A DNA stretch of 36,125 bases from Ktedonobacterales bacterium (GCA_025935195.1 JAICVS010000030.1:1-36125), one strand, 5' to 3'. Positions 19,498 through 27,887 are shown, counted from the stretch's first letter. The notes: generated from the letters alone by a model not told the origin. A program made the numbers and translations.

Positions 19498-19654
19498 GGA
19501 ACCTTCTCTCTCGTAGAAGCGACCCGGCCCCATGCCCGGGTCGTCGAGGGGATCGCGGTGCGCCGTCGCACCGCGTGTGCTCGTGTCGTGAGGGATTGCG
19601 TGATGATGCGTCGAAGATGCGCCAGTAGCGAGGGGTATTCGTCTCCTTTCCTCC
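19498..19654 (-). promoter_or_regulatory. Candidate structured 5' leader of copy 3
   Basis: GGAGGAAAGGAGAC (19641-19654), hairpin CGACCCGG (19536-19543) / CCGGGTCG (19520-19527), then CGAGAGAGAAGGTTCCATGCGTC. Confidence 0.5.
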
Positions 19655-19813
19655 AACCAACATCCATCCCAAAGCCCTGCCATAGAGAAAACTACGCACG
19701 CATGTTACGCGACGCGCGGCGTTCAGCTCACGAGACGACGGGCATGCGCGGATGCGGCTCGCGGCGCCAGAACAGCGGCGCGCGGTGCGAGAAGGAGAAA
19801 TCACACCACGATT

Positions 19814-19842
19814 AGGATACCTGCAAGGCGGCGACGCGTCAA
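19814..19842 (-). promoter_or_regulatory. Sigma70-like promoter for copy 3, about 310 nt upstream of ATG
   Basis: Minus strand TTGACG-17 nt-TATCCT. Confidence 0.5.
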
Positions 19843-20051
19843 TAGGCTGAGCTGACGCATGCTCGCCGTACACAGGGTGACGGACGGGAAATTGTCGCTC
19901 CCCGCTGTACTGAGTAACGGACATACGGCCGAGCAGTCACTTGCCGCCGACGTTTGACGGGCATGGGCGCGGCAGCTTTACAGATTTTTTACCGATTTGC
20001 CGGCATCACCTTCACACGCGCGGCTGCGCGCTCGCGTGCCTGCCGTGACGC

Positions 20052-20080
20052 TTGCCAACGCGATGTAAGAGCGTTACAAT
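20052..20080 (+). promoter_or_regulatory. Sigma70-like promoter for copy 4, about 310 nt upstream of ATG
   Basis: TTGCCA-17 nt-TACAAT. Confidence 0.5.
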
Positions 20081-20393
20081 GCAGCCTGCTCTGCAAGCGG
20101 CGCAACGGCGTGCCGCCGATGATCAGCGATGATGGAAGGAGCATGCCAAGACGCAATGGCGGCGCCGGATTGGGAGCGCATCTGCGTGGGCGTATGGCGG
20201 TATTCACGTTGCGCGGAATACCTGCCCACATCTCTGACGACGGCGCCTGAAGACTGAAAAAGAGCAAAGCTGTTTGGGTGGAGCTTTGGCGGCGGCAGGC
20301 GGAGATGCCCCTCCTGGCGCTGTGGCTTATGTCGAGAGAGCGGCTCGTGTGGGGAGATGGGCCGGCTATGTCCATAAAACGAGAAGGTAGTTC

Positions 20394-22256
20394 ATGCATC
20401 ATCCGAGACGATCTGTGCTGTTGGCTGCTAGCGGCATCGCGCTCGTCGCGCTTGTCACCGGCACCCTGTTCGCGTTCCATGTCACTGGCACGCGCGCGGC
20501 GGCCGGCGCGAACGGCACCCTGACCACGGTCGCTTTCAAGGGCGCCGCCTCGTTGAAGGCGACAGGCGCCGCCGCCACGAAGGGCGGCGACACCAGCCAG
20601 GAGATCAGCCCCGCCGGTGATGTCGGCGAGGAGATTCCGCACTCTTCCACTATCGTCCACGTGGATGCCTCGCACGTTCCGTCGCCGGCCGGAAGCGCCA
20701 TCGCGGCGAGCAATGCGGGCTTCCGCGGCTTCGCCGGCCTCAACCATCTCGATCAGCGGCTGGCGGGAACGGGCGCGTTCGCCGGCACGCAGTTCAGCCT
20801 GGAGCCGCCGGATCAGGCGCTCTGCGCTGGCAACGGCTTCGTCTTCGAGAGCATCAACACGGCCATCCGTGTCTTCCGTACGGATGGCAGCGCGGCGACG
20901 GCGCCGATCGCGATTAACCAGTTCCTGGGGCTGGCGCCGGAAATCATCCGCGGCGCGAACCCAGTCTTTGGGGATTTCACCAGCGACCCGAAGTGCTACT
21001 TCGATGCCACCACGCAGCGCTGGTTCTTCACGATTCTGCAGGCCGATGTCGTGCCCGCGACCGGCGATTTCAGCGGCCGGACGCACGTCTACATCGCCGT
21101 CAGCCAGTCGAGCGATCCGACGGGGGCGTACAACCTCTTCGTGCTGGATACGACCAATGACGGCCTGAATGGCACGCCGAAGCACGCGAGCTGCCCGTGC
21201 CTGGGCGATCAGCCGCTGATCGGCGCCGACGCCAACGGCTTCTACGTCACCACCAACGAGTTCCCGCTGTTTAGCAATGGCTTCAACGGCGCCCAGGTCT
21301 ACGCGGTCTCGAAGGCCGCGCTCGTGGCTGGCAAGACACCCCCGGCGGTGACAATCAACGCGGGCGCGCTGCCCACGCCGGACGCCGGCGGCATCTGGTA
21401 CTCGATTCAGCCGGCGACGGTGCCGGCCGGCGGCGCCTTCAACACGGCGAACGGCGGCACCGAATACTTCCTGAGCGCACTGGATTTCGCGGGCAAGCTG
21501 GACAATCGCATCGCCGTCTGGGCGCTGACCAACACGGCGTCGCTTGGCGGCAAGGCGCCCGCCGTCAGCCTGACCAACGCGGTGATCGCCAGCGAGGTCT
21601 ACGGCCAGGGTCCGGCGCAGATTCAGAAGAACGGGCCGACGCCCTTCGGCGACTCGGTCCACAGCCCTGAGGCGCTGCTGGACGGCAACGATGACCGCAT
21701 GAACCAGGTGGTCTTCGCGGGTGGCAAGCTCTGGTCGGCGGTGGATACCGTGGTGCAGACGCCGAACGGGCCGACGCGCGCGGGCGTGGCCTATTTCGTC
21801 GTGTCGCCGTCGGTGACGAGCGGCCAGGTCGGCGGCGCGATGACGGGCCAGGGCTACGTGGCGGTCAACCAGCAGAACACGAGCTACCCATCAATCGGTG
21901 TGAACGCGGCCGGCAAGGCGCTCATCACGTTTACGCTGACGGGGCCGGGCTTCTTCCCCAGCGCCGCCTACGCGACGATTGACGCGGCCGGCAACACGGG
22001 CGATGTGCATATCGCCGCGGCTGGCGCGGGGCCGGAGGACGGCTTCACGGGCTATAAGTCGCCGGGCTTCGGCGGCACCAGCCGCTGGGGCGACTACTCG
22101 GCGGCGGTGGCGGATGCCGACGGCTCGATCTGGCTGGCGCAGGAGTACATCGGCCAGAGCTGCGGCGATGCGCAGTTCAACGCCGACTCGACCTGTGGCG
22201 GCACGCGCACGCTGTTCGCCAACTGGGGCACGTTCATCAGCAACGTCCAGCCATAA
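20394..22256 (+). CDS. Secreted paralog family protein, copy 4
   Basis: Signal MHHPRRSVLLAASGIALVALVTGTLFAFHVTGTRAA; EPPDQALCAGNGFVFESINTA, SDPKCYFD, CPCLGDQPLIGADANGFYVTTNEFP, GGTEYFLSALDF, DDRMNQVVFAGGKL, RWGDYSAAVADADGSIWLAQEYIGQSC. Confidence 0.85.
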   Translation: MHHPRRSVLLAASGIALVALVTGTLFAFHVTGTRAAAGANGTLTTVAFKGAASLKATGAAATKGGDTSQEISPAGDVGEEIPHSSTIVHVDASHVPSPAGSAIAASNAGFRGFAGLNHLDQRLAGTGAFAGTQFSLEPPDQALCAGNGFVFESINTAIRVFRTDGSAATAPIAINQFLGLAPEIIRGANPVFGDFTSDPKCYFDATTQRWFFTILQADVVPATGDFSGRTHVYIAVSQSSDPTGAYNLFVLDTTNDGLNGTPKHASCPCLGDQPLIGADANGFYVTTNEFPLFSNGFNGAQVYAVSKAALVAGKTPPAVTINAGALPTPDAGGIWYSIQPATVPAGGAFNTANGGTEYFLSALDFAGKLDNRIAVWALTNTASLGGKAPAVSLTNAVIASEVYGQGPAQIQKNGPTPFGDSVHSPEALLDGNDDRMNQVVFAGGKLWSAVDTVVQTPNGPTRAGVAYFVVSPSVTSGQVGGAMTGQGYVAVNQQNTSYPSIGVNAAGKALITFTLTGPGFFPSAAYATIDAAGNTGDVHIAAAGAGPEDGFTGYKSPGFGGTSRWGDYSAAVADADGSIWLAQEYIGQSCGDAQFNADSTCGGTRTLFANWGTFISNVQP

Positions 22257-22285
22257 CAGGCGGCGGACGACGATAGTCCGACATG

Positions 22286-22322
22286 CCGGGGGCCGGGGCT
22301 CGCATGAGCTCCCGGCCCCCGG
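22286..22322 (+). terminator. GC-rich terminator-like hairpin after copy 4
   Basis: CCGGGGGCCGGG ... CCCGGCCCCCGG, 12-bp perfect stem, 30 nt after stop. Confidence 0.6.
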
Positions 22323-22347
22323 TGTTGTCAGCGCCAGCACGCGGATT

Positions 22348-22419
22348 TCAGGGCTTGTAGATGCTCCAGACGCCGTGCGCATAGTGAAGGATGACGGCGG
22401 CTTCGTCGCCGTTGGTGAT
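22348..22419 (-). pseudogene. C-terminal remnant of a WAVG/ILHY-type repeat protein
   Basis: Minus strand frame ITNGDEAAVILHYAHGVWSIYKP*; no upstream coding continuation seen. Confidence 0.35.
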
Positions 22420-22576
22420 GCATCTCTTCGCGGCGGGCGGCGAAAAGGTCCCTCTTTTGCGTCATAACGCGCGACGAAGCGCGCACAAGGCGTCTGTGGG
22501 GAAGGGCGAGCGACCGAGCTCCACCTGCTACAATGCTCATCGGAGTCGTCTGCGAGAGAGACGGAGGGGTTTCGCC

Positions 22577-23971
22577 ATGGCAGGACCGCAGGAGGAGATT
22601 GACCGCTACATCGAGGATCATCTGCCGGAGTCGCTGGATGATCTGAAGCGGTTGGCGCGCATTCCGAGCGTTTCGAGCAAGAGCGAGGGGATCGCGGAGG
22701 CGGCGGCGCTGGTGGCGGAGCTGCTGGGGCAGGCCGGATTCGCGGCGCGGGTGCTGCCGACGACGGGGCATCCAGTGGTGTACGCGGATTCGGCTGCCGA
22801 AGGGGCGAAAGGGAAGGACGGAGCGAGCGTAACGGACGACAAGACGCTGATCTGCTACAACCACTACGATGTGCAGCCGCCGGAGCCGCTGGAGCTGTGG
22901 GAGTCGCCGCCGTTCGAGCCGACGGAGCGCGGCGGCCGGCTCTACGCGCGCGGTGTCTCGGATGATAAAGGGCAGCTTATCTCGCGCATCGCGGCGATGC
23001 GCGCGGTGCGTGCCGTGACAGGCGGCCTGCCGGCGCGGGTGAAGTTTCTGGTGGAGGGTGAGGAGGAGATCAGCAGCCCGAGCCTGGAGCCGTTCATCGA
23101 GGCAAATCGCGAGCTGCTGGCGGCGGACGCCTGCGTATGGGAGTTCGGCGGGGTGGACTACGCGGGGCGGCCGCAGGTGGTGCTGGGGCTGCGCGGCATT
23201 TTGTACGTGGAGTTCCGCGTGCGCACGCTCGCGCGCGACGCGCATTCGGGCGAGGCGCACAACCTGCCGAACGCGGCGTGGCGGCTGGTCTGGGCGCTGG
23301 CCTCGCTCAAAGGGCCGGACGAGCGCATCTGTATCCCCGGCTTCTATGACGGCATCGCGGAGCCGGGAGAGGCGGAGCTGCGGCTGCTGGAGCGCATGCC
23401 CTCGGACGAGGAGTTCACACGCACGCAGTACGCCGTGCGGGCGTTCGTGGGGGATCACACAGGCGCGGAGTATAAGCGCGCGGTGTACAAGCCGACGGCG
23501 AACATCGCGGGCTTCGGCTCCGGCTGGCAGGGGCAGGGATCGAAGACGGTGACGCCAGCGGAGGCGCTGGCGAAGATGGATTTCCGCCTGGTGCCGGGGC
23601 AGGATCCGGCGGACCTGACGCGTAAGCTGCGGGCGCATTTGGACGCGAGCGGCTTCGCGGATGTGGAGGTGCGGGTGCTGGGCGGCGAGAAGGCGGGCAC
23701 GACGCCTCCGGACGATCCCTTCGTGCGGTTGGCGGCGCGCACGGCCGAGGAGGTCTACGGCACGCCGGCGATCCTGAAGCCGCTGATCGGGGGAACGGGG
23801 CCGACGTGGATTTTCCGTAGCGCGCTGGGAACGCCGATCGTGACACTGGGACCAGGGGATCCGGAGTCGAAGGCGCACGCGCCGAACGAGAGCCTCTCGC
23901 TCGCGCGCTTCGCGCAGGGGACACGACACATGGCGCGGCTGCTGATGGCGTACGGCGGGGAAGGGAATTAA
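22577..23971 (+). CDS. M20 family dipeptidase
   Basis: LICYNHYDVQPPEPLELWESPPFEP, GRLYARGVSDDKGQL, FLVEGEEEISSPSLEPF; CNDP/DapE-like metal-binding pattern. Confidence 0.92.
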   Translation: MAGPQEEIDRYIEDHLPESLDDLKRLARIPSVSSKSEGIAEAAALVAELLGQAGFAARVLPTTGHPVVYADSAAEGAKGKDGASVTDDKTLICYNHYDVQPPEPLELWESPPFEPTERGGRLYARGVSDDKGQLISRIAAMRAVRAVTGGLPARVKFLVEGEEEISSPSLEPFIEANRELLAADACVWEFGGVDYAGRPQVVLGLRGILYVEFRVRTLARDAHSGEAHNLPNAAWRLVWALASLKGPDERICIPGFYDGIAEPGEAELRLLERMPSDEEFTRTQYAVRAFVGDHTGAEYKRAVYKPTANIAGFGSGWQGQGSKTVTPAEALAKMDFRLVPGQDPADLTRKLRAHLDASGFADVEVRVLGGEKAGTTPPDDPFVRLAARTAEEVYGTPAILKPLIGGTGPTWIFRSALGTPIVTLGPGDPESKAHAPNESLSLARFAQGTRHMARLLMAYGGEGN

Positions 23972-24060
23972 CCGCGGAGTTCGCAGAGGACGCGGAGTTC
24001 AGAGGAGAGATGAGAACGACCACAGAGAACACGGAGGACACGGAGAACACGGAGGAAGGG
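23972..24060. repeat. 9-bp-period degenerate purine-rich repeats
   Basis: CGCGGAGTTCGCAGAGGACGCGGAG and ACACGGAGGACACGGAGAACACGGAGGA. Confidence 0.75.
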
Positions 24061-24138
24061 GAGGTTACGGAGGAGGAAGATGAAGCGAGAGAAGAGAACC
24101 GCGTCTGTGTCGGTTTCGCCAGATGGCGAACATGACGA

Positions 24139-24166
24139 GGCGGCCGGGCAGCGCTGCCCGGCCGCC
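24139..24166 (-). terminator. 28-bp perfect palindrome after the Flp pilin gene
   Basis: GGCGGCCGGGCAGCGCTGCCCGGCCGCC; no U tract. Confidence 0.5.
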
Positions 24167-24184
24167 GCCCGGCGGGTGTGGGGT

Positions 24185-24340
24185 CTAGAGATTATTGGTG
24201 AGGTTCTGGAAGATGGACTGAATCTGCGGGCCAAGCAGGATGAGCGTGCCGATGACGACGACGGCCACCAGCGCAATGATCAGCGCGTACTCGACGAGAC
24301 CCTGGCCGCGCGCCGCGCGGCGGAACAGACGATCCAGCAT
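24185..24340 (-). CDS. Flp/Fap family type IVb pilin
   Basis: MLDRLFRRAARGQGLVEYALIIALVAVVVIGTLILLGPQIQSIFQNLTNNL: G-(Q)GLVEYALI cleavage/processing motif plus hydrophobic helix. Confidence 0.88.
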   Translation of the reverse strand: MLDRLFRRAARGQGLVEYALIIALVAVVVIGTLILLGPQIQSIFQNLTNNL

Positions 24341-24499
24341 GGATAGCTCCTGTTTCAACTGTACGTTTCCCATCCCGACATGCGCGAGATGTCCGCGCGT
24401 GCTTGTGTCATGGTACGAGAGGCTGTCAAGTGGCCGGACTCGCGCGACGGCGTTCGCGGGCATGACGGCGCACGGGAAACGAGGTAGAGAACGGGTTGG

Positions 24500-24525
24500 A
24501 GGCCCGCGGATGCGTCCGCGGGCCT
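24500..24525 (-). terminator. Hairpin downstream of acetamidase/formamidase gene
   Basis: AGGCCCGCGGA-TGCG-TCCGCGGGCCT, 11-bp perfect stem. Confidence 0.55.
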
Positions 24526-24572
24526 GGCCGAGAGGGGTCATAGGCGAGTGTTGAGATGGGATCAGGACGAGA

Positions 24573-25520
24573 TCAGGAGGCGGTGGTGAAGATGCTTTGG
24601 GGAAGGAAGGCGCTGATGATCCAGTTGGGGGCGTCCACCACCTCGGAGACTTTGAGGTCCACGGCGACGCTGCACAGCATGTAGGCGTCTGGGCGCGAGA
24701 GGCCGTAGGTGCGCGCGAGGTGATCGATCATGTGGCGGACGGCGGCGCGGGCGGCTTCCAGCAGGTCGGGGGCGATGCCGTCGGTGGCGTAGTAGCGAGC
24801 GGTGTTGGTGCGGGGGGCGAGCGGGCCGGCGGTAAGGAACTGTGGCTGGGGGATGGCGAGGCCCTTGAGCACGCTGAGGCGGACGGTGGCGCGCATGGGG
24901 GTCTCGATGGCGGTGCCGCAGACCTCGCCGTCGCCCTGGGCAGCGTGGCCGTCGCCCATCGAATAGAGCGCGCCGGGGGCCTCGATGGGCAGATACAGGG
25001 TGGCGCCGGCGGTGAGGTGCTTGGTGTCCATGTTGCCGCCGTGGCGGTAGGGCGGGATGGTGGAGAGGGCGCCGGGGGCGCCAGGGGCAAGGCCGATCTC
25101 GCCGCAGAACGGTTCGAGGGGGATGCGAATGCCGGGAACGAACTCGGCCCAGCCGCCCTGCAAGTTCCAGACTTTGAGCGCGGGATCGGGGAACTCGTCC
25201 GCGAGCAGGCCGAAGCCGGGGATGATGGCGGTCCAACCCCAGTCGGCGGGACGCATGTCGAGGATATCGACCTGGAGGGTGTCGCCTGGCTCGGCGCCCT
25301 CGACGAAGATCGGGCCGTTGACCTGATCCACGCGGCTGAAGTCGAGCGTGCGGATGGCGTCCACCGTGGCGTCGGTGCCGATCTGGCCGCACGAGGCGTC
25401 GAGCAGGTCGAAGGCGACGACCTCGCCGGATTGGATGCGGTGGATGGGCGCGATGGAGGCGTCCCAGGCGAGATGATACTGGTCGCGGGCGACGTGGATG
25501 GTGGCGGCGAGCGGGCGCAT
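24573..25520 (-). CDS. Acetamidase/formamidase family protein
   Basis: HVARDQYHLAWD, GPIFVEGAEPGDTLQVDIL, PPYRHGGNMDTKHLTAGATLYLPIEAPGALYSMGDGHAAQGDGEVCGTAIE. Confidence 0.93.
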   Translation of the reverse strand: MRPLAATIHVARDQYHLAWDASIAPIHRIQSGEVVAFDLLDASCGQIGTDATVDAIRTLDFSRVDQVNGPIFVEGAEPGDTLQVDILDMRPADWGWTAIIPGFGLLADEFPDPALKVWNLQGGWAEFVPGIRIPLEPFCGEIGLAPGAPGALSTIPPYRHGGNMDTKHLTAGATLYLPIEAPGALYSMGDGHAAQGDGEVCGTAIETPMRATVRLSVLKGLAIPQPQFLTAGPLAPRTNTARYYATDGIAPDLLEAARAAVRHMIDHLARTYGLSRPDAYMLCSVAVDLKVSEVVDAPNWIISAFLPQSIFTTAS

Positions 25521-25716
25521 AGAGTGCTCCTTCCTGGGTGGGGGGAGGATGAGCAGCAATGTCGCTATCATTGACATCTTGGCATGGCCACCAGTGTCAA
25601 TAGCGCGGATAAGCGGCGATGCTGATGTGAAGTGATACGATGCACGGACGCGAGGGCGATCTGCCAACGCAATGGGTAGGCGCGCGGGCGGCGCGTGAGC
25701 GGCGGGACGGGCCTTT

Positions 25717-26952
25717 ATGCTCCACAATGCACGGGATGGGATGGGGATGAGCGCGCCCGCGGCGGCGACCGGGCGCTGGGTTCGCTGGGCGCACCGGCGC
25801 GATGTCGGCCTGGCGCTGCTGGCGTGGCTGGCGCTGATCGGCGTCGCACTCTGGCTGGCGGCGCATGTCGTGCGCGCGCTGCTGATCGTGGTGATCGCGT
25901 CACTGCTGGCGTACGGACTCTCGCCGGCGGTGGCGCGGCTGCGCCGGTGGCTGCCGCGCTGGCTGGCGATCCTGCTGGTCTACGTGGGGCTGCTGGGCGT
26001 GCTGGGGGTGATCGGCTACTTCGTCGTGACGACGGCGGTCACCCAGCTCGGCGGCTTGGTGCAGCTGGCGCAGCAGCAGCTACGCGGCGGGCAGAACGGG
26101 GCGCCGTCGCCACTGGTGCAGCGGCTGGAGGATCTCGGCATCCCGCGCGACCAGATTGACGCGGTGGGCAGCGCGGCGGTCGCGCAGCTTCGCACAGCGG
26201 GCGGCGAGGTGGTGCCGGTGGTCACGGGGGTGCTGAACGGCACGCTGGACACGGTGCTGATTCTGGTGTTGAGCGTCTATCTGCTGCTTGACGGCGCGCG
26301 TGTGAGCGTCTGGCTGCGCGGGGGAACACCGCTCCGCCACCGTCGGCGCATCGTCTCACTGCTGGACACGTTCCAGCGCATCGTCGGCGGCTACATCCGC
26401 GGGCAGGTGACGCTGGCGCTGCTGATCGGCATGCTGGTGGGACTGGGCATGCTGGTGCTGGGCGTGCCATACGCCATCTTGCTGGGCGTGCTGGCGTTCG
26501 TGCTGGAGTTCATCCCGATCCTGGGGACGCTGGTCTCAGGGGCGATCTGTGTGCTGGTCGCGCTGACGCAGGGATTCCTGCTGGCAGCGGTGGTGTTGCT
26601 GTATTTCGTCGTCGTCCACATAATCGAAGGGGATGTCGTAGGGCCGCGCATCGTGGGCAAAGCGGTGGGGCTGCACCCGGTGCTGTCAATCGTGGCGCTG
26701 GTGGCGGGGGCGGAGGTCTTCGGCATCTGGGGGGCGCTGCTGGCGTCGCCGGTGGCGGGGGTGGCGCAGGCCGTTGTAGTGGATCTCTGGATCGAGTGGC
26801 GCAAGGGCCACACGGCCGAGTTTGGGGATGTGACGGATGAGGCGGTGGCGGTGGCTGATCCACCTGATCCCAGCGCCACGCGGCTCTCCACTGCTGAGGA
26901 GCTGCACGCGGCAACGGATGACGACGGGAGGGAAGGCAACAGCAGCGGGTGA
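25717..26952 (+). CDS. AI-2E family transporter (PerM/YdiK-like membrane protein); start may be 25741/25747
   Basis: Multiple TM helices; GGYIRGQVTLALLIGMLVGLGMLVLGVPYAILLGVLAFVLEFIPILGTLVSG and VVVHIIEGDVVGPRIVGKAVGLHPVLSIVALVAGAEVFGIWGALLASPVAGV. Confidence 0.92.
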   Translation: MLHNARDGMGMSAPAAATGRWVRWAHRRDVGLALLAWLALIGVALWLAAHVVRALLIVVIASLLAYGLSPAVARLRRWLPRWLAILLVYVGLLGVLGVIGYFVVTTAVTQLGGLVQLAQQQLRGGQNGAPSPLVQRLEDLGIPRDQIDAVGSAAVAQLRTAGGEVVPVVTGVLNGTLDTVLILVLSVYLLLDGARVSVWLRGGTPLRHRRRIVSLLDTFQRIVGGYIRGQVTLALLIGMLVGLGMLVLGVPYAILLGVLAFVLEFIPILGTLVSGAICVLVALTQGFLLAAVVLLYFVVVHIIEGDVVGPRIVGKAVGLHPVLSIVALVAGAEVFGIWGALLASPVAGVAQAVVVDLWIEWRKGHTAEFGDVTDEAVAVADPPDPSATRLSTAEELHAATDDDGREGNSSG

Positions 26953-26996
26953 CGGGCAGAGCGGGCAGAGCGGACAGAGCGGACAGAGCGGGTAGC
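26953..26996. repeat. 9-bp tandem repeat (about 4-5 copies of GCAGAGCGG / ACAGAGCGG)
   Basis: GGGCAGAGCGGGCAGAGCGGACAGAGCGGACAGAGCGGGTAG directly after the AI-2E gene stop codon. Confidence 0.85.
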
Positions 26997-27117
26997 TAGA
27001 GGTGGATGCGCCAGGAGAAGGCGTGGCGCTGCCGAGAAGTGAGCGGTCCAGGCGGAGGAGATCGCCCGGATCGTCGCGCCGGCAACAATCGTGGCGCCGG
27101 CGGCCCGACACAAAGAT

Positions 27118-27145
27118 GTCTGCCGCCCCCGGAGGGGCGGCAGAC
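27118..27145 (-). terminator. Terminator downstream of response regulator
   Basis: Minus strand GTCTGCCGCCCC-TCC-GGGGGCGGCAGAC followed by ATCTTTGTGT. Confidence 0.7.
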
Positions 27146-27182
27146 GGCGGATACGGAGCGCGCGACGGGAGCGCGCGGGGCG

Positions 27183-27887
27183 CTATGGTGTCACTTCCGC
27201 GGGCATCTGGGACATGAAGGTGTAGCCGACGCCTGGCACCGTCATGATGAACTGCGGCGTGCTCGGCTCCGGCTCGACCTTCTGGCGCAGGTGGCGGATG
27301 TGGGTCTTGACGAGACCGTTATCGCCCGAATCGTCGTAGCCCCAAACGCGCTCGACGATCACGTCGGTCGTGAGCACCTGGCCGCTGTGAGTGAGGAGCA
27401 GGTGCAGCAGGCGGCTCTCGGTGGGCGTCAGTCGCGCCTTGGCGCCGTTGCGCATCACTTCGTGGCGCATTGGGTCCAGCGTGATCGGGCCGACGGTGAC
27501 GAGCGAGTTAAGGCTGGCGTGCGGCGCGACGGCGGCGCGCCGCGTGAGCGCGCGGATGCGCGCGAGCAATTGCTTCGGCGCGAAAGGCTTGCGCAGATAG
27601 TCGTCGGCTCCCAGGTCCAGCCCACGCACCTCGTCCACCTCGCGGTCACGACAGGTCAGGAAGAGCACGAGCGCGGTGGACTCACCGGACATGCGCCGGC
27701 AGACCTCGAAGCCGTCCAGCTTGGGCATCTCGACGTCGAGGATCACCAGATCCGGCTTGTCCTCGCGCCACTTGAGGATCGCCTGCTCGCCATCGAAGGC
27801 CCGTACCACGTCAAAGCTGTGCCCTTTGAGCCAATAGGTCAGCAGATCCACCAGATCACGATCGTCGTCGGCCACTAGAATCTTCAT
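27183..27887 (-). CDS. OmpR/PhoB-family response regulator (REC plus winged helix)
   Basis: MKILVADDDRDLVDLL, phospho-Asp VILDVEMPKLDGFEVC, GADDYLRKPF; wHTH VWGYDDSGDNGLVKTHIRHLRQKVE...TVPGVGYTF. Confidence 0.95.
   Translation of the reverse strand: MKILVADDDRDLVDLLTYWLKGHSFDVVRAFDGEQAILKWREDKPDLVILDVEMPKLDGFEVCRRMSGESTALVLFLTCRDREVDEVRGLDLGADDYLRKPFAPKQLLARIRALTRRAAVAPHASLNSLVTVGPITLDPMRHEVMRNGAKARLTPTESRLLHLLLTHSGQVLTTDVIVERVWGYDDSGDNGLVKTHIRHLRQKVEPEPSTPQFIMTVPGVGYTFMSQMPAEVTP

Noticed and set aside
11782-22256. Paralog cluster as an antiphage or toxin system
   Set aside because: All four have signal peptides and no nuclease, pore, immunity-pair or toxin motif was recognised; no basis for a defence claim.
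3862-23971. The two M20 peptidases as a duplicated pair
   Set aside because: Motif context differs (ArgE/ACY1-like versus CNDP-like dipeptidase); different subfamilies, not recent duplicates.
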